Part shown: positions 27,475 through 35,339 of the stretch, in pieces | Layout: every line of letters starts with the position of its first letter | How positions within the stretch are numbered: position 1 is the first letter of the stretch | From: Caulobacter rhizosphaerae | GTDB taxonomy: Bacteria; Pseudomonadota; Alphaproteobacteria; Caulobacterales; Caulobacteraceae | DNA: 64,000 nucleotides | Assembly: GCF_010977555.1 (NCBI RefSeq) | Contig: NZ_CP048815.1 | Coordinates: 3,774,501 to 3,838,500, forward strand | Direction of reading: 5' to 3' | Notes under the pieces: generated by a model | What the model saw: only the letters and a program-made list of their open reading frames with translations | Databases searched by the model: none | Told to the model about the DNA's origin: nothing | Made by a program: the position numbers and the translations under genes

Positions 27475-29280
27475 ATGGTCACACGCCTCCTTCGCGCCGC
27501 CGGGGTCAGCCTGCTGGCCCTGGCCGTCGCCGCCCCCGCGGCCACCCCGGGCCTGGCCGCCGCGCCGCAGGACGGGCCGGTCACGCCCGAAGCCTGCGCG
27601 GCCCTTGGCTTCAGCGCCCCGGTCGAGGAACAACTGACGGTCTCGGCCAAGCGACGCACCGCGACGGCCGGCGTCCAGCCCCGTCCGGCTTTCATGCCGC
27701 CGGCCAACATGGCGACGCCGCCGCCTCTGCCGATCCCCCCGGTTCGCGAAGCCTTCGCCGGCCCGCCGCCACCTCCTCCGCCGCCGCCGCCACCACCGCC
27801 CAGCATGGCCTATCGGATAGCGCCGCCGGTGATCTCCGGCGTTCCTTCGGTTCCCAGCAACCGGGATACCGAACGCTACCCGGACGCCGTCGCCAACCCC
27901 GTCAAGCGCGTGGCCGAAGAGCCGGTCTCGACCTTTTCGATCGACGTCGACACCGCCGCCTACGCCAATGTCCGCCGCTTCCTCAACGAGGGCGCCGCCC
28001 CGCCGCACGACGCCGTGCGGGTCGAGGAGCTGGTCAACTACTTCGACTACGGCTACGCCCGGCCGGCCGCCCAGGAGCCGCCGTTCAAGCCGACCGTGGC
28101 CGTCGTCCCCTCGCCCTGGTCCAAGGACCGCCAACTGCTGCATATCGGCGTCCAGGGCTACGCCGCGCCACGCGCCGGCCAGCCGCCGCTGAACCTGGTC
28201 TTCCTGGTCGACACCTCCGGCTCGATGTCCGGGCCCGACCGCCTGCCCCTGGCCCAGAAGGCGCTGAACGTCCTGATAGACCAGCTACGGCCGCAGGACC
28301 GGGTGGCGATCGTGGCCTATGCCGGCTCGGCCGGGGCGGTGCTGTCGCCCACCGACGGACGCTCAAAGCTGAAGATGCGCTGCGCCCTGACGGCCTTGCA
28401 TTCGGGCGGTTCGACGGCCGGCGGCCAGGGGCTGAAGCTGGCCTACGACCTGGCCCGGCAGAACTTCGACCCCAAGGCCGTCAACCGGGTGATCCTGATG
28501 ACCGACGGCGACTTCAACGTCGGTATCGCCGAGCCGGCGCGCCTGAAGGACTTCGTGTCCGACCAGCGCAAGAGCGGCGTCTACCTGTCGGTCTACGGCT
28601 TTGGCCGCGGCAACTACAACGACACCATGATGCAGGCCCTGGCCCAGAACGGCAACGGGACGGCGGCCTATGTCGACAGCCTGCAGGAGGCCCGCAAGCT
28701 GCTGCGCGACGACTTCGACAGCGCCCTTTTCCCCATCGCCGACGACGTGAAGATCCAGGTCGAGTTCAACCCGGCCCAGGTCAGCGAATACCGGCTGATC
28801 GGCTACGAGACCCGGCTGCTCAATCGCGAGGACTTCAACAATGACCAGGTCGACGCCGGCGAGGTGGGCTCGGGCGCGGCGGTGACGGCGATCTACGAGA
28901 TCACCCCCGCCGGGGCCAGGCCGTCGTCCGACCCGCTGCGCTACGGCGCCAAGCCGCCGCCGGCGACGGGCGGGCGCGAGCTGGCCTTCCTGAAGATCCG
29001 CTACAAGCCGCCCGGCGGTTCGGCCTCGAAGCTGATCGAGCGTCCGATCGGGGCCGGCGACGTGCGCGGCAGCCTGTCCGCCGCGCCGGAATCCACACGC
29101 TTCGCCGTGGCCGTCGCCGCCTACGGCCAGAAGCTGCGCGGCGATCCCTGGATCGACGCCGGCTTCGACTGGAGCGCGGTCACCGACCTCGCCCAGGGCG
29201 CGCGGGGCGAGGATCCCTACGGCCTGCGGGCCGAGTTCGTGCAGCTGACCCGAGCGGCCAAGGACGTGAAGGGGAGCTAG
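27475..29280 (+). CDS. VWA domain protein with DUF3520-type C-terminus
   Basis: A 601-residue exported protein (leader TRLLRAAGVSLLALAVAAPA). After a polyproline tract (about residues 100-110) comes the conserved FSIDVDTAAYANVRRFL, then a von Willebrand factor A domain with an intact MIDAS site, D246-x-S248-x-S250 in LVDTSGSMSG, binding a divalent metal. The C-terminal third matches the DUF3520 half of YfbK-like proteins. The N-terminus VEEQLTVSAKRR resembles a TonB-type carboxy/plug motif. Role in the envelope is unknown. GGGAGAGG at about 12 bases supports ATG 27475. Confidence 0.85.
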   Translation: MVTRLLRAAGVSLLALAVAAPAATPGLAAAPQDGPVTPEACAALGFSAPVEEQLTVSAKRRTATAGVQPRPAFMPPANMATPPPLPIPPVREAFAGPPPPPPPPPPPPPSMAYRIAPPVISGVPSVPSNRDTERYPDAVANPVKRVAEEPVSTFSIDVDTAAYANVRRFLNEGAAPPHDAVRVEELVNYFDYGYARPAAQEPPFKPTVAVVPSPWSKDRQLLHIGVQGYAAPRAGQPPLNLVFLVDTSGSMSGPDRLPLAQKALNVLIDQLRPQDRVAIVAYAGSAGAVLSPTDGRSKLKMRCALTALHSGGSTAGGQGLKLAYDLARQNFDPKAVNRVILMTDGDFNVGIAEPARLKDFVSDQRKSGVYLSVYGFGRGNYNDTMMQALAQNGNGTAAYVDSLQEARKLLRDDFDSALFPIADDVKIQVEFNPAQVSEYRLIGYETRLLNREDFNNDQVDAGEVGSGAAVTAIYEITPAGARPSSDPLRYGAKPPPATGGRELAFLKIRYKPPGGSASKLIERPIGAGDVRGSLSAAPESTRFAVAVAAYGQKLRGDPWIDAGFDWSAVTDLAQGARGEDPYGLRAEFVQLTRAAKDVKGS

Positions 29281-30986
29281 GTGATCAGCCCCAGGAACGC
29301 CAGGCGGTCACGCTGCTCGCGCGTTCCTGGGGTGAAATACTTCTCCGACCAGGCATCGGTGTCCTTGAGGGCGAAGACCTGGTTGGCCTCGAGCTTGGCG
29401 TCCTTGCGCGAGCGGAACCAGTAGTGCTCGAACATCCGCATGAAGTCGGCGACATAGACGTCGGCCACCGCGGTGTCGCCCCGGAAGACCAGCACATTGG
29501 AGTCGTTGGCCACCGTCGAGTTGGTCGAGAAGTTCGCCGAGCCGGTGACCAGCACTGGGTCGGCGCCGAACGGGTCGGCCAGGATGATCTTGGAGTGTAT
29601 GTGGATGCCGGCATGATGGAAGCCCTCGTCCATCATCAGCCGATCACGATCCAGCTTGCGCTTCTGGAAGTCGGCCAGCTTGATGCCCTCGAACGGCTTG
29701 GCGACCGCCGCCATGTTCCCGGGATCGGCGTTGAGGGCGTCGATATTGCCCTTCTCGCCATAGGAGCCTTCCTTGTCGGCCAGCATGAACCGCATCGCCC
29801 CATCGGTCGGCGAGCCCAGCACGGCGCGGATCCTCTCGTGCAGGGCGAAGGGGGCGCTGACCATCAACACCTTGGCTGTCCTGCAGATGTCGGCATAGAG
29901 ATCGATCATCCCCAGGCCGTTCTGCGGTGAGAACAGCGGCGTCGTCCCGTGCTGCAGCGCCGCCCGGTTCAGCGGCGTGGGCGTGATGACGTCGTTCCGG
30001 GCCTGGGTGGCGTCGATGCTCAGATCCTGGGCCAGCACCTGGAAGCCGGCCTCGTAGCGCTCGGCGACGGCGGTGTCGTAGACCGCATGACCGACGTTGA
30101 GCTGGCCGTAGACGCCGCCTTCGGTCCAGTTCGTGCCGCCGGTCCACACCGCGATCGGCTTCAGCGCACCCGCCGCGTCCTTGCGCAGCAGAACCAGATA
30201 CTTGTTGTGCATGATGGCCGAGCCTTGGGTGCGCGGCGTGGTGGGGAATTCGACACCCAGGCTCTCGATCGCGTGCCGGTTCTCCTCCGCCGTCTTCCCG
30301 CCGTTGCGGGCGTGATAGACGATGTGCACCTCGGCGCCGCGTTTCTGGGCCTGGATCAGGGCCCGGATCGGCGTTGGCTTCTCGAATTCATAGATGCAGC
30401 CGTGCAGGGCGAAGTCCGGTCCATCGGCCTTGGCGATGAAAGCCACCAGCCCCTCTTCCAGGCCGCGCGACAGCCACGTCAGGGCTTCGGGAATGTCGTC
30501 GGGATCGTTGTCGCCGAACTTGTTGACATAGGCCTGGCTGGCGGCCGCCCCGCGATTGAAGAAGATCGAGGTGGCCGCGTTGCGATTGTCCTCGGTGCGC
30601 AGTTCCAGGCTGACGCCGCCGGGGATGGCGTCGAACCCGCCGGGGCGCTCGGCCATTATGCCCTGGGCCAGCACCTCGGCCGGCGTCCCGTAGCGGGCCA
30701 CCACGCGGTAGCGGTAGAGCCGCCCCGGCTCGGTGGTGTAGTCGCCCCAGCGGAACTTCTGCAACGGCGCCCGCGCCGTGGTCACCCATTCGGGATTGGG
30801 ATCGCTCATGAAGCGCAGCGAATTGGGCAGCCAGCGGCGATCGCCGGTGCCGACATCGGTGCGTTCGATCGAGAAGCCCAGGCATCCGCCGCGGCGCGCA
30901 TCGGCCAGGTCGAACGCCAGCAACGCCGCGTGCGTCCCGGCGATCACCCGCACCGTCAAACCGTCCTTCGAAGCCCTCGCACGCAT
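29277..30986 (-). CDS. Phospholipase D-like domain protein
   Basis: A 569-residue PLD-superfamily protein. The second HKD motif is intact: His464-Ser-Lys466-x4-Asp471 in HIHSKIILADPFG, followed by the family GSANFS. The first copy, IMHNKYLVLLRKD (His260, Lys262), lacks the aspartate at the usual place (Leu267) but is followed by GGTNWTEGG. Such enzymes act on phosphodiester bonds of lipids or DNA; a signal peptide is not visible, so a cytoplasmic role is possible. ATG 30986 has GGGGGAGG upstream. Its stop codon overlaps that of the convergent VWA gene. Confidence 0.8.
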   Translation of the reverse strand: MRARASKDGLTVRVIAGTHAALLAFDLADARRGGCLGFSIERTDVGTGDRRWLPNSLRFMSDPNPEWVTTARAPLQKFRWGDYTTEPGRLYRYRVVARYGTPAEVLAQGIMAERPGGFDAIPGGVSLELRTEDNRNAATSIFFNRGAAASQAYVNKFGDNDPDDIPEALTWLSRGLEEGLVAFIAKADGPDFALHGCIYEFEKPTPIRALIQAQKRGAEVHIVYHARNGGKTAEENRHAIESLGVEFPTTPRTQGSAIMHNKYLVLLRKDAAGALKPIAVWTGGTNWTEGGVYGQLNVGHAVYDTAVAERYEAGFQVLAQDLSIDATQARNDVITPTPLNRAALQHGTTPLFSPQNGLGMIDLYADICRTAKVLMVSAPFALHERIRAVLGSPTDGAMRFMLADKEGSYGEKGNIDALNADPGNMAAVAKPFEGIKLADFQKRKLDRDRLMMDEGFHHAGIHIHSKIILADPFGADPVLVTGSANFSTNSTVANDSNVLVFRGDTAVADVYVADFMRMFEHYWFRSRKDAKLEANQVFALKDTDAWSEKYFTPGTREQRDRLAFLGLIT

Positions 30987-31065
30987 CACCCGCCTCCCCC
31001 GCCGCTTTATGCGGGAGAATGAACGAGCCGCACCTTAAAGGCGAGTCATGTTCGATGAACCGGAG

Positions 31066-32301
31066 TCACCGACCCGTCGGCATGTCCTTGAACGCCACGT
31101 CCTTGTCGGCCCGTACGTCGCCGGGCAGGCCGAGGACGCGTTCGGCGATGATGTTCTTGAGGATTTCGTCGGTGCCGCCGGCGATCCGCAGTCCCGGAGC
31201 CCACATCAGACTCTGCTGGAACGCCGCCTCCATGGGGGCCAAGGACGGATCGGTCAGTATGCCGTATTCGCCCAGGGCTTCGACCGCGGTGTTGGCCAGG
31301 TCCTGCAACTGGTTGGCCGAGATGATCTTGCCAATCGAGCTTTCCGGCCCCGGCGTCTGGCCGCGCGACAGGGCGGTCATGGTGCGGAATCGCGTGAACT
31401 TCAGCCCCTGGGAATTGACGTACCAGTCGGCCAGGTTCTCGCGGAACGCCTGGTCCTTCAGCGCCGGGCCGTTGACGCCCGGCAGGCCGCGGGCCAGTTC
31501 CATCACTTGGCGATAGTCGGGTCCGGCCGAGCCGCCGACCGCCAGGCGCTCGTTCATCAGGGTGACCAGGGCCACCTTCCAGCCATCGCCCACCGCGCCC
31601 AGCCGCTGGCTGTCCTTGACCCGCAGGTCGGTGAAATAGACCTCGTTGAAGTCGCGCCCGCCTGACATCTGGTGGATCGGCCGACACTCGACCGCCGGAT
31701 CGCGCATGTCGATCCAGAACATGGTCAGCCCCTTGTGCTTGGGCACGTCGGGATCGGTGCGGACCAGAACGATGCCGTAGTCGCAGTAGTGGGCGCCGGT
31801 GGTCCAGACCTTCTGGCCGTTGATCACCCAATCCGCATCGGGGCCGTCGCCGTCCCTGACGGCGCGGGTGCGCAGGGCCGCCACGTCGGAGCCGCCGGCC
31901 GGTTCGGAGAACAGCTGGCACCAGATCTCCTCGCCCTTCACGGCCGGCGAGACGAAGCGCTGCTTGGTGGCGTCGTCGCCAAAGGCCATCACCGTGGGCA
32001 CGCACATGCCCAGGCCGATCGTGAAATAGCCGTAGGAGACGCCCGCCTTGGCTTCCTCCTGACTGAAGATCACCGACTGGATCGGCGTGCCGCCGCCCCC
32101 GCCGATCGCCGCTGGCCAGGTGATGCAGGCGTAGCCCGCCGCGGCCTTGCGGGCCTGCCACGCCTTGGCCGCGGCCATGTGCTCGGGGGTCGTCGGCTTG
32201 GGCTCGCCATGCTCGACGCGATGGGCGGCGGCGTTCTCGACCAGCCAGGCGCGGGCCTTCTCGCGATAGGCGGCTTCCTCAGGGGAGTCGTTGAAATCCA
32301 T
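31066..32301 (-). CDS. Acyl-CoA dehydrogenase, larger subunit type
   Basis: A 411-residue flavoenzyme of the acyl-CoA dehydrogenase family, oxidising an acyl-CoA at the alpha-beta bond. Features: FSEPAGGSDVAALRTRAV (FAD and substrate contacts), DWVINGQKVWTTGAHYCDYG and the end IAGGTDEILKNIIAERVLGL. It is paired with the 371-residue dehydrogenase upstream on the same strand. Such pairs form heteromeric enzymes in actinobacterial sterol degradation; that is an inference here. A family A repeat separates the two genes. Confidence 0.9.
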   Translation of the reverse strand: MDFNDSPEEAAYREKARAWLVENAAAHRVEHGEPKPTTPEHMAAAKAWQARKAAAGYACITWPAAIGGGGGTPIQSVIFSQEEAKAGVSYGYFTIGLGMCVPTVMAFGDDATKQRFVSPAVKGEEIWCQLFSEPAGGSDVAALRTRAVRDGDGPDADWVINGQKVWTTGAHYCDYGIVLVRTDPDVPKHKGLTMFWIDMRDPAVECRPIHQMSGGRDFNEVYFTDLRVKDSQRLGAVGDGWKVALVTLMNERLAVGGSAGPDYRQVMELARGLPGVNGPALKDQAFRENLADWYVNSQGLKFTRFRTMTALSRGQTPGPESSIGKIISANQLQDLANTAVEALGEYGILTDPSLAPMEAAFQQSLMWAPGLRIAGGTDEILKNIIAERVLGLPGDVRADKDVAFKDMPTGR

Positions 32302-32328
32302 TTTGGTTCTGCTTCCGTGGAACCGCCC

Positions 32329-32421
32329 TTGTCCTTCGACAAGCTCGGGATAGGGCTATGGGGGGCTCGGCGGTCACCTTCGAAATCCTCATCCTGAGCC
32401 TGTCGAAGGACGAGGATTTCG
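32329..32421. repeat. Intergenic palindromic repeat, family A
   Basis: CTTGTCCTTCGACAAGCTCG and, inverted, TCCTCATCCTGAGCCTGTCG. It lies between the two acyl-CoA dehydrogenase genes, so it would be transcribed in their operon. Confidence 0.75.
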
Positions 32422-32428
32422 ACGCCGC

Positions 32429-33544
32429 CTAGGCCGCGTTCTTCTTTTCAAGCTCGCTGACCAGCCGCTCTTTCCAGAGCTTGGGCGATCCCGCCACCAA
32501 GCTCAGTTGCCGCGAGCGGCGGTAGTAGAGGTGGCAATCGACGTCCCAGGTGAAGCCCATGCCGCCATGCACCTGCACGCTCTCCTTGCTGGCGAACCAG
32601 AAGGCGTCGGAAGCGGCGATGCGAGCGGCGGCGGCGGCGGTCGGCAGCTCCGGCGCGTCGACGTTCAGGGCCCAGGCCGCGTAGTAGGCGTTGGAGCGCG
32701 CCACCTCGTTCTTGACGTACATGTCGGCCAGCTTGTGCTTGATCGCCTGGTAGCCGGCGATGACCCGGCCGAACGCGTAGCGGCCCAGGGCGTACTCGCG
32801 GGCCATCTCCAGGCAGCGGTCGGCGCCGCCCAGCTGTTCGAAGGCCAGCAGCACGGCCGCGCGATCGAGGATCGCCTGAGCCAGCGCGAACCCTTGCCCC
32901 GCCTCGCCCAGCCGATCGGCGACGGCGCCGTCGAAGGTCAAGCGAGCCACGCCGCGGGTCGGATCCAGGCTTTCCAGGGTGTCCACCTTCACGCCCCCAG
33001 CCCGCAGGTCGACCAGGAACAGCCCGGGACGCCCGCCTTCGTTGGCCAGCACCAGCGCCATGTCCGCCGCGTCGCCGTCGGTGACCGGGATCTTCACGCC
33101 CGTCAGCTTGCCGCCCTCGACCTTGGCCTGCAGGGCCGAGGGCGTGATCACGCCGGGGCCTTCCGAGGTCGCCAGGCAGCCGATCAGCTCGCCGGCCGCA
33201 ATGCGCGGCAGGATGGCGGCCTTCTGGGCCTCGGTCCCATGGGCCATCACCGCCTCGGCCAGGACGTAGACCGTCGAAGCGAACGGGATCGGCGCCACGG
33301 CCCGGCCCAGCTCCTCGGCGATGGCGCACAGCTCCACGCGGCCCAGGCCCAGCCCGCCGTGCGCCTCGGGAATGGCCGCGCCAAGCCAGCCCTGCTCGGC
33401 CACGGCGCGCCACAGCCCGGCGTCATAGCTTTTAGCCGGATCGTCGAGCACCCCGCGCACCACGGAGGACGGACAGCGGGCGGCGAGGAACTTGCGCGCC
33501 TCGTCCTTCAGGAACTTCTGGTCGTCGGAATAGTCGAAATCCAC
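32429..33544 (-). CDS. Acyl-CoA dehydrogenase, smaller subunit type
   Basis: A 371-residue acyl-CoA dehydrogenase. It starts at a GTG (33544) preceded at eight bases by AAGGAGG; the longer frame from 33571 covers that site. The C-terminal half has QVHGGMGFTWDVDCHLYYRR, typical of the partner chain in two-gene dehydrogenases. The N-terminal domain (DFDYSDDQKFLKDEARKFL) is usual. The catalytic glutamate was not assigned by eye. A palindromic operator candidate lies 50 bases upstream. Fatty-acid or other acyl-CoA oxidation in the cytoplasm is inferred. Confidence 0.88.
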   Translation of the reverse strand: MDFDYSDDQKFLKDEARKFLAARCPSSVVRGVLDDPAKSYDAGLWRAVAEQGWLGAAIPEAHGGLGLGRVELCAIAEELGRAVAPIPFASTVYVLAEAVMAHGTEAQKAAILPRIAAGELIGCLATSEGPGVITPSALQAKVEGGKLTGVKIPVTDGDAADMALVLANEGGRPGLFLVDLRAGGVKVDTLESLDPTRGVARLTFDGAVADRLGEAGQGFALAQAILDRAAVLLAFEQLGGADRCLEMAREYALGRYAFGRVIAGYQAIKHKLADMYVKNEVARSNAYYAAWALNVDAPELPTAAAAARIAASDAFWFASKESVQVHGGMGFTWDVDCHLYYRRSRQLSLVAGSPKLWKERLVSELEKKNAA

Positions 33545-33591
33545 CTGGACTTCCTCCTTGGCCGCTCTCATGGCGGCGTCGGACGCACGAT

Positions 33592-33603
33592 GAACGATCG
33601 TTC
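33592..33603. promoter_or_regulatory. Operator candidate GAACGATCGTTC
   Basis: A perfect 12-bp palindrome between the divergent acyl-CoA dehydrogenase and hypothetical genes, 48 bases from the former's GTG. TetR-type regulators of fatty-acid breakdown often bind GAACGN2CGTTC-like sites; no regulator gene is in view. Confidence 0.55.
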
Positions 33604-33679
33604 GCCCGAGGGAAAGATTGACCTCGCGTCAAGGATTTCAGGTTCTTATGGCGGCCCCGAACTCAGTGAGAACGCGTGC

Positions 33680-34246
33680 GTGGCCAAGACCGTCTTCCAG
33701 CGGAACCAGAAGGTGTGGGTCGAGAGCGTCGGCGCCTGGGCGACGATCGAGAAGATCGTGCCGATCTGGGCCAAGGGCTTCGACGAACCCGTACGGGTCA
33801 CCTACGACGTCGGCCTGGGCCGCGAGTTCGCCGCCCACGAGTTGAGGCCCGAAGACCGCGTCGACGGGAGCGACGACGCCGCCACGGCCAACTGGCGCGT
33901 CCTGCGGGCCCGCAACAAGTGGCAGCAGGAGAGCGACTGCCTCCACCATCCCTATCCCGGCACCTATCCTGTGGTGGTCACCGATCCCAACGATTGGGGC
34001 GGCTGGCGCACGCCGGGGGCCGAATACGACCGCGATCCTCGCAAGATCGAGTTCCAGGCCCGGCTGATCGCCGCCGCGCCGCAGCTCCACGCCCTCGCCC
34101 GTCAACTGGTCGAGCTGGCCGCCGACCATCCCGAGGACGCGCCGCCCGCCCTGGTCGCCCTGGCTCAGCGCGCCTCGGCGATCGAGCGGAGCCTGCACGA
34201 AGTGCCGGCGGCCGAGGTGGCCCTGGGCGTGGTCGAGGCGGGTTGA
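33680..34246 (+). CDS. Hypothetical protein with SH3-like N-terminus
   Basis: A 188-residue protein from GTG 33680, read MAKTVFQRNQKVWVESVGAW. The first 50 residues are short strands of an SH3-like or KOW-like barrel (KVWVESVGAWATIEKIV, then DEPVRVTYDVGLGREFAAHEL), followed by a middle part with aromatic residues (HHPYPGTYPVVVTDPNDWGG) and a C-terminal helical region (LHALARQLVELAADH). No signal peptide. The Shine-Dalgarno is weak, so the start is uncertain. Function is not known. Confidence 0.65.
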   Translation: MAKTVFQRNQKVWVESVGAWATIEKIVPIWAKGFDEPVRVTYDVGLGREFAAHELRPEDRVDGSDDAATANWRVLRARNKWQQESDCLHHPYPGTYPVVVTDPNDWGGWRTPGAEYDRDPRKIEFQARLIAAAPQLHALARQLVELAADHPEDAPPALVALAQRASAIERSLHEVPAAEVALGVVEAG

Positions 34247-34250
34247 AGCT

Positions 34251-35183
34251 TTAGTCGAAGACCTCGACAATCGGCTGAGCCGTTTCCGAACGGGCCTGAA
34301 AGTTCCCCTTCTTCCAGGCCTGATAGAGGACGATCACGGCCACGCCGGTCCCGATCAGCATGGCCGGAACCGACGCTTCGGGACCGAACGCCCCGCCGCT
34401 CAGCCAATCGGGCGCGCCGGCCTTGGGTGCGCTCAGATAGAGGCTCTCCTGCACGGGTATGCCCGACACCCGCGCGCCCCAGATCCAGCCCTGCGTGAAA
34501 TTCCAGGCCGCGTGCACGCCGATCGACACCCACAGACGGCCGGTCAGCAGGTAGAACGAGGCCAGCATCAGCCCAGCCTCCACCGCGATGGCGACGGCGG
34601 CCACGGGCGTGGCGTTGGGATTGGCCAGGTGCAGCGCGCCAAACAACGCCGCCGACAGGGCCAGGGCCGGCCAGGCTCCGAAAGCTCGCATCAGCAGCCG
34701 CAGCACAATGGCCCTGAAGATCAGTTCCTCGAACACCCCCGAAGCGACGCCAACATTGATCATCGCCAGGGGCGAAGAGGCCCGCGGACCGGAAATGTCG
34801 TAGAGACCGAAGGCCAGCAGGGCGGCGACCACGGCGCTCAGCATCGCGGCGCCGACCACGAGGCCGACCAGAAGCTCGGGTGCAGCCCGCCTCAAGCCCA
34901 GTTCGGCGGGCCAGCGGCCTTCGGCCAGTCGCACTATCCCGGCGTACAGCCCCAGCCCGACCGCGCTCAGCACCGCAACCACGACAAGGCTGAGCGGCGT
35001 GGCGGCGGCGCCTCGGGCGGGCTCCCCCGCCTGGCTGGCCACGGCGTAGAAGACCATGAAGAGGGCGAACAGCAGCCCGCCCCAGCCCAACGCCCGCAGC
35101 CAGCGCAACGGCCCCGGATGCAGGAAACGGCGCGCCCCGATGTCCAGGCCGACCGCCGATGATGAAACTTCCGTACGCCACAT
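34251..35183 (-). CDS. CPBP family intramembrane metalloprotease
   Basis: A 310-residue multi-pass membrane protein of the CAAX protease/bacteriocin-processing (CPBP) family. The metal-binding residues are in the usual places: FEELIFRAIVLR (EExxxR), FGALHLANP and HAAWNFTQGW. About seven to eight hydrophobic helices are visible. It should cleave or process a membrane or peptide substrate inside the inner membrane; the substrate is unknown. The ATG at 35183 was preferred to an upstream TTG because that part lies in the shared promoter gap with pepN. Confidence 0.88.
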   Translation of the reverse strand: MWRTEVSSSAVGLDIGARRFLHPGPLRWLRALGWGGLLFALFMVFYAVASQAGEPARGAAATPLSLVVVAVLSAVGLGLYAGIVRLAEGRWPAELGLRRAAPELLVGLVVGAAMLSAVVAALLAFGLYDISGPRASSPLAMINVGVASGVFEELIFRAIVLRLLMRAFGAWPALALSAALFGALHLANPNATPVAAVAIAVEAGLMLASFYLLTGRLWVSIGVHAAWNFTQGWIWGARVSGIPVQESLYLSAPKAGAPDWLSGGAFGPEASVPAMLIGTGVAVIVLYQAWKKGNFQARSETAQPIVEVFD

Positions 35184-35339
35184 GAACCGGGTCCCCGAAC
35201 GCAAGGGAACCTTTGGTGGGTTCGCGCGAGGGTTCAAGTGACGAACAGTTTAGGTAAGACCGCTGTCGCGCCTGGACAAATCGACGATCGGGCCAAGTGC
35301 GCCCTCGCCCCGCTCCCCGTCCTTGCCTACATTGCTGGA

